From: an uncultured bacterium
GTDB taxonomy: Bacteria > Bacillota > Clostridia > Peptostreptococcales > Anaerovoracaceae
Direction of reading: 5' to 3'
Length of the DNA: 16,240 bases
Assembly: GCA_905214225.1 (NCBI GenBank)
Contig: CAJMLL010000052.1
Coordinates: forward strand, 1 to 16,240
This document shows, in pieces, positions 15,251-16,240 of this stretch. Position 1 is the first letter of the stretch. The number at the start of each line of letters is the position of its first letter. The position numbers and the translations under genes were made by a program. The notes under the pieces were generated by a model that saw only the letters and a list, made by a program, of their open reading frames with translations, ran no database searches and was not told the DNA's origin.

Positions 15251-15864
15251 CTATTGTAAATCCACCATTCTGGGCGTATTCAGAATACAAAATTGAATTT
15301 TCAGATTATGTAACTTCTCCGAACCGCATACTTCCGTTATAACTCGTCCCATAACACATATTTATTAATTTTTTTCTGTTCTTACACAAAATTCCGAGTC
15401 TGTGAGAGCCAGTATGTATTTTTTTCCGCGCATCAGTAAGTCTCCGCTTTCTGCCGGCAAAATTTTTGATCAGAGATAGAACTAAGTTGTCGTATACAAA
15501 ATGCACACGCCAAAGTATGACATATTTCCAATACCCTGCCAAAATCTGCGTCTGCCGGCCCCGGGCCAGTAGACTGTTTCCAAAAAGCCTTCCGCGGTGA
15601 CAGCGAGACTTACCGGATTTATTAATGTGATCGTATGCTCAGTAAAATACACATTGTCATTAAATTTCCCATCTTGCGGGAATTATTCTATTTTTATGCG
15701 CATCTGCTTATGTTTTATCATTGTATATTCGATTGCATTTTTTTAATTCGTTTAAATCGTGATTATTAAAAAAAGCGCAGACCCCGGGTTTCCGTTACTT
15801 TAAATAATCTGAAAACGATTCGCGAATTTATTCAGAGAACATGCAGAATTAATACTGAAAGGTC
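15251..15864. other. Non-coding stretch, no gene recognised
   Basis: AT-rich sequence without a credible gene. It contains GTATACAAAATGCACAC (15492-15508), related to the proposed dehydrogenase operator. It also has a TTCCC/GGGAA pair followed by TATTTTT near 15670-15697 and a run of seven A at about 15767. The longest minus-strand frame (15306-15542) starts with TTG, has no ribosome binding site and resembles nothing I know. Confidence 0.4.
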
Positions 15865-15902
15865 CAGACTCGGGAATGCCGGCGGCAGCATTCCCGAGTC
15901 TG
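15865..15902. repeat. Perfect 15-bp inverted repeat (hairpin)
   Basis: CAGACTCGGGAATGC (15865-15879) and GCATTCCCGAGTCTG (15888-15902) are exact complements around the eight-base loop CGGCGGCA. No T tract of four or more follows on either strand (TTTCAG on minus, TCCTGATT on plus), so a standard terminator is unlikely. Confidence 0.85.
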
Positions 15903-16240
15903 TCCTGATTATATTCGGATAACGGACAGTGACAGCTGATAATTTTCAGATTTTCCTGATGTAAATTCGTCCCTGGCCAATCAAAGATCGAAATCAGTGT
16001 ATACTTATCTCCATGTATAATTATCAGGTTCTGCGCTTTTCCAAAATAACGAACTTCCGCAGAACCGCCCTAAAATTTTTCACACACCCATCACAATTCA
16101 CGGCCTGACGGAATTCTCTCCTGCTGATTCTCAATATAAGCGAAAATATACCAGGCAATAAATTGCTCAGCTTATCAATCTCCATCATTTCAAATTTAAT
16201 ACATTAAAGTACAGAATCGGAAACTCAAAACACTCAGATA
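15903..16240. other. Non-coding right end, one weak hairpin
   Basis: No gene is recognised. GGTTCTGCG (16027-16035) pairs perfectly with CGCAGAACC (16058-16066) across a 22-base loop. TTTTT follows ten bases later on the plus strand, so a weak plus-strand terminator is possible. GTATAC occurs again at 15999-16004. Confidence 0.35.

Noticed and set aside
15306..15542. 78-codon minus-strand frame
   Set aside because: It has a TTG start, no ribosome binding site, no recognisable motif and lies in AT-rich spacer.
15765..15795. Minus-strand terminator ending in a run of seven T
   Set aside because: The preceding GC-rich bases do not form a stem of useful length.
15808..15826. CcpA cre site near the palindrome ATTCGCGAAT
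   Set aside because: TGAAAACG fits the left half, but the right half mismatches the consensus at three positions and there is no nearby promoter for a gene.

Overview
The window looks like the chromosome of a Gram-positive anaerobe of the Clostridia, most likely a Lachnospiraceae relative (inference). The evidence is the class I heat-shock operon hrcA-grpE-dnaK-dnaJ under a CIRCE operator, a DnaK without the roughly 24-residue ATPase-domain insertion of Gram-negative DnaK, strong AGGAGG-type ribosome binding sites, and an unusually long (393 aa) divergent PRPP synthetase. All genes read on the minus strand except rpsT.

Reading leftwards from about 10 kb, in the direction of transcription: lepA (EF4) and hemW (haem chaperone-like radical SAM protein) abut and end in a strong terminator (6904-6936). 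Next come a sigma-A promoter with CIRCE and the operon hrcA-grpE-dnaK-dnaJ (6881 to 1753). Structured intercistronic spacers precede dnaK and dnaJ, and a terminator-like hairpin lies at 1623-1670. A 466-base spacer holds a doubtful gene remnant and the prs promoter, then prs runs to position 87. Right of lepA, rpsT (S20) is transcribed rightwards to its own terminator (10508-10544). It converges on a two-gene unit, deoD (purine nucleoside phosphorylase) and an EamA-type transporter, joined by a TAATG overlap.

From 12.3 kb to the right end the DNA is mostly non-coding and rich in repeats. It holds a long deoD leader, a block of CAGCCGG-type repeats with a 24-bp direct repeat (12707-12782), and an AT-rich stretch. 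That stretch carries five paired inverted motifs of the form TTGGTA-N24-TACCAA (12960-13363). Further right are a terminator on the minus strand (13759-13806) and a 20-bp tandem array (13960-14119). Then comes one gene, a lactate dehydrogenase family enzyme closest by motif to L-2-hydroxyisocaproate dehydrogenase. Its sigma-A promoter is clear, and an inverted repeat lies just downstream of the predicted transcription start. The last 1.1 kb has no convincing gene but contains a perfect 15-bp-stem hairpin.

The left 12 kb is ordinary housekeeping: protein folding, translation, haem handling, nucleotide metabolism. The best candidate for something undescribed is the evenly spaced TTGGTA/TACCAA array; its function cannot be read from the sequence.
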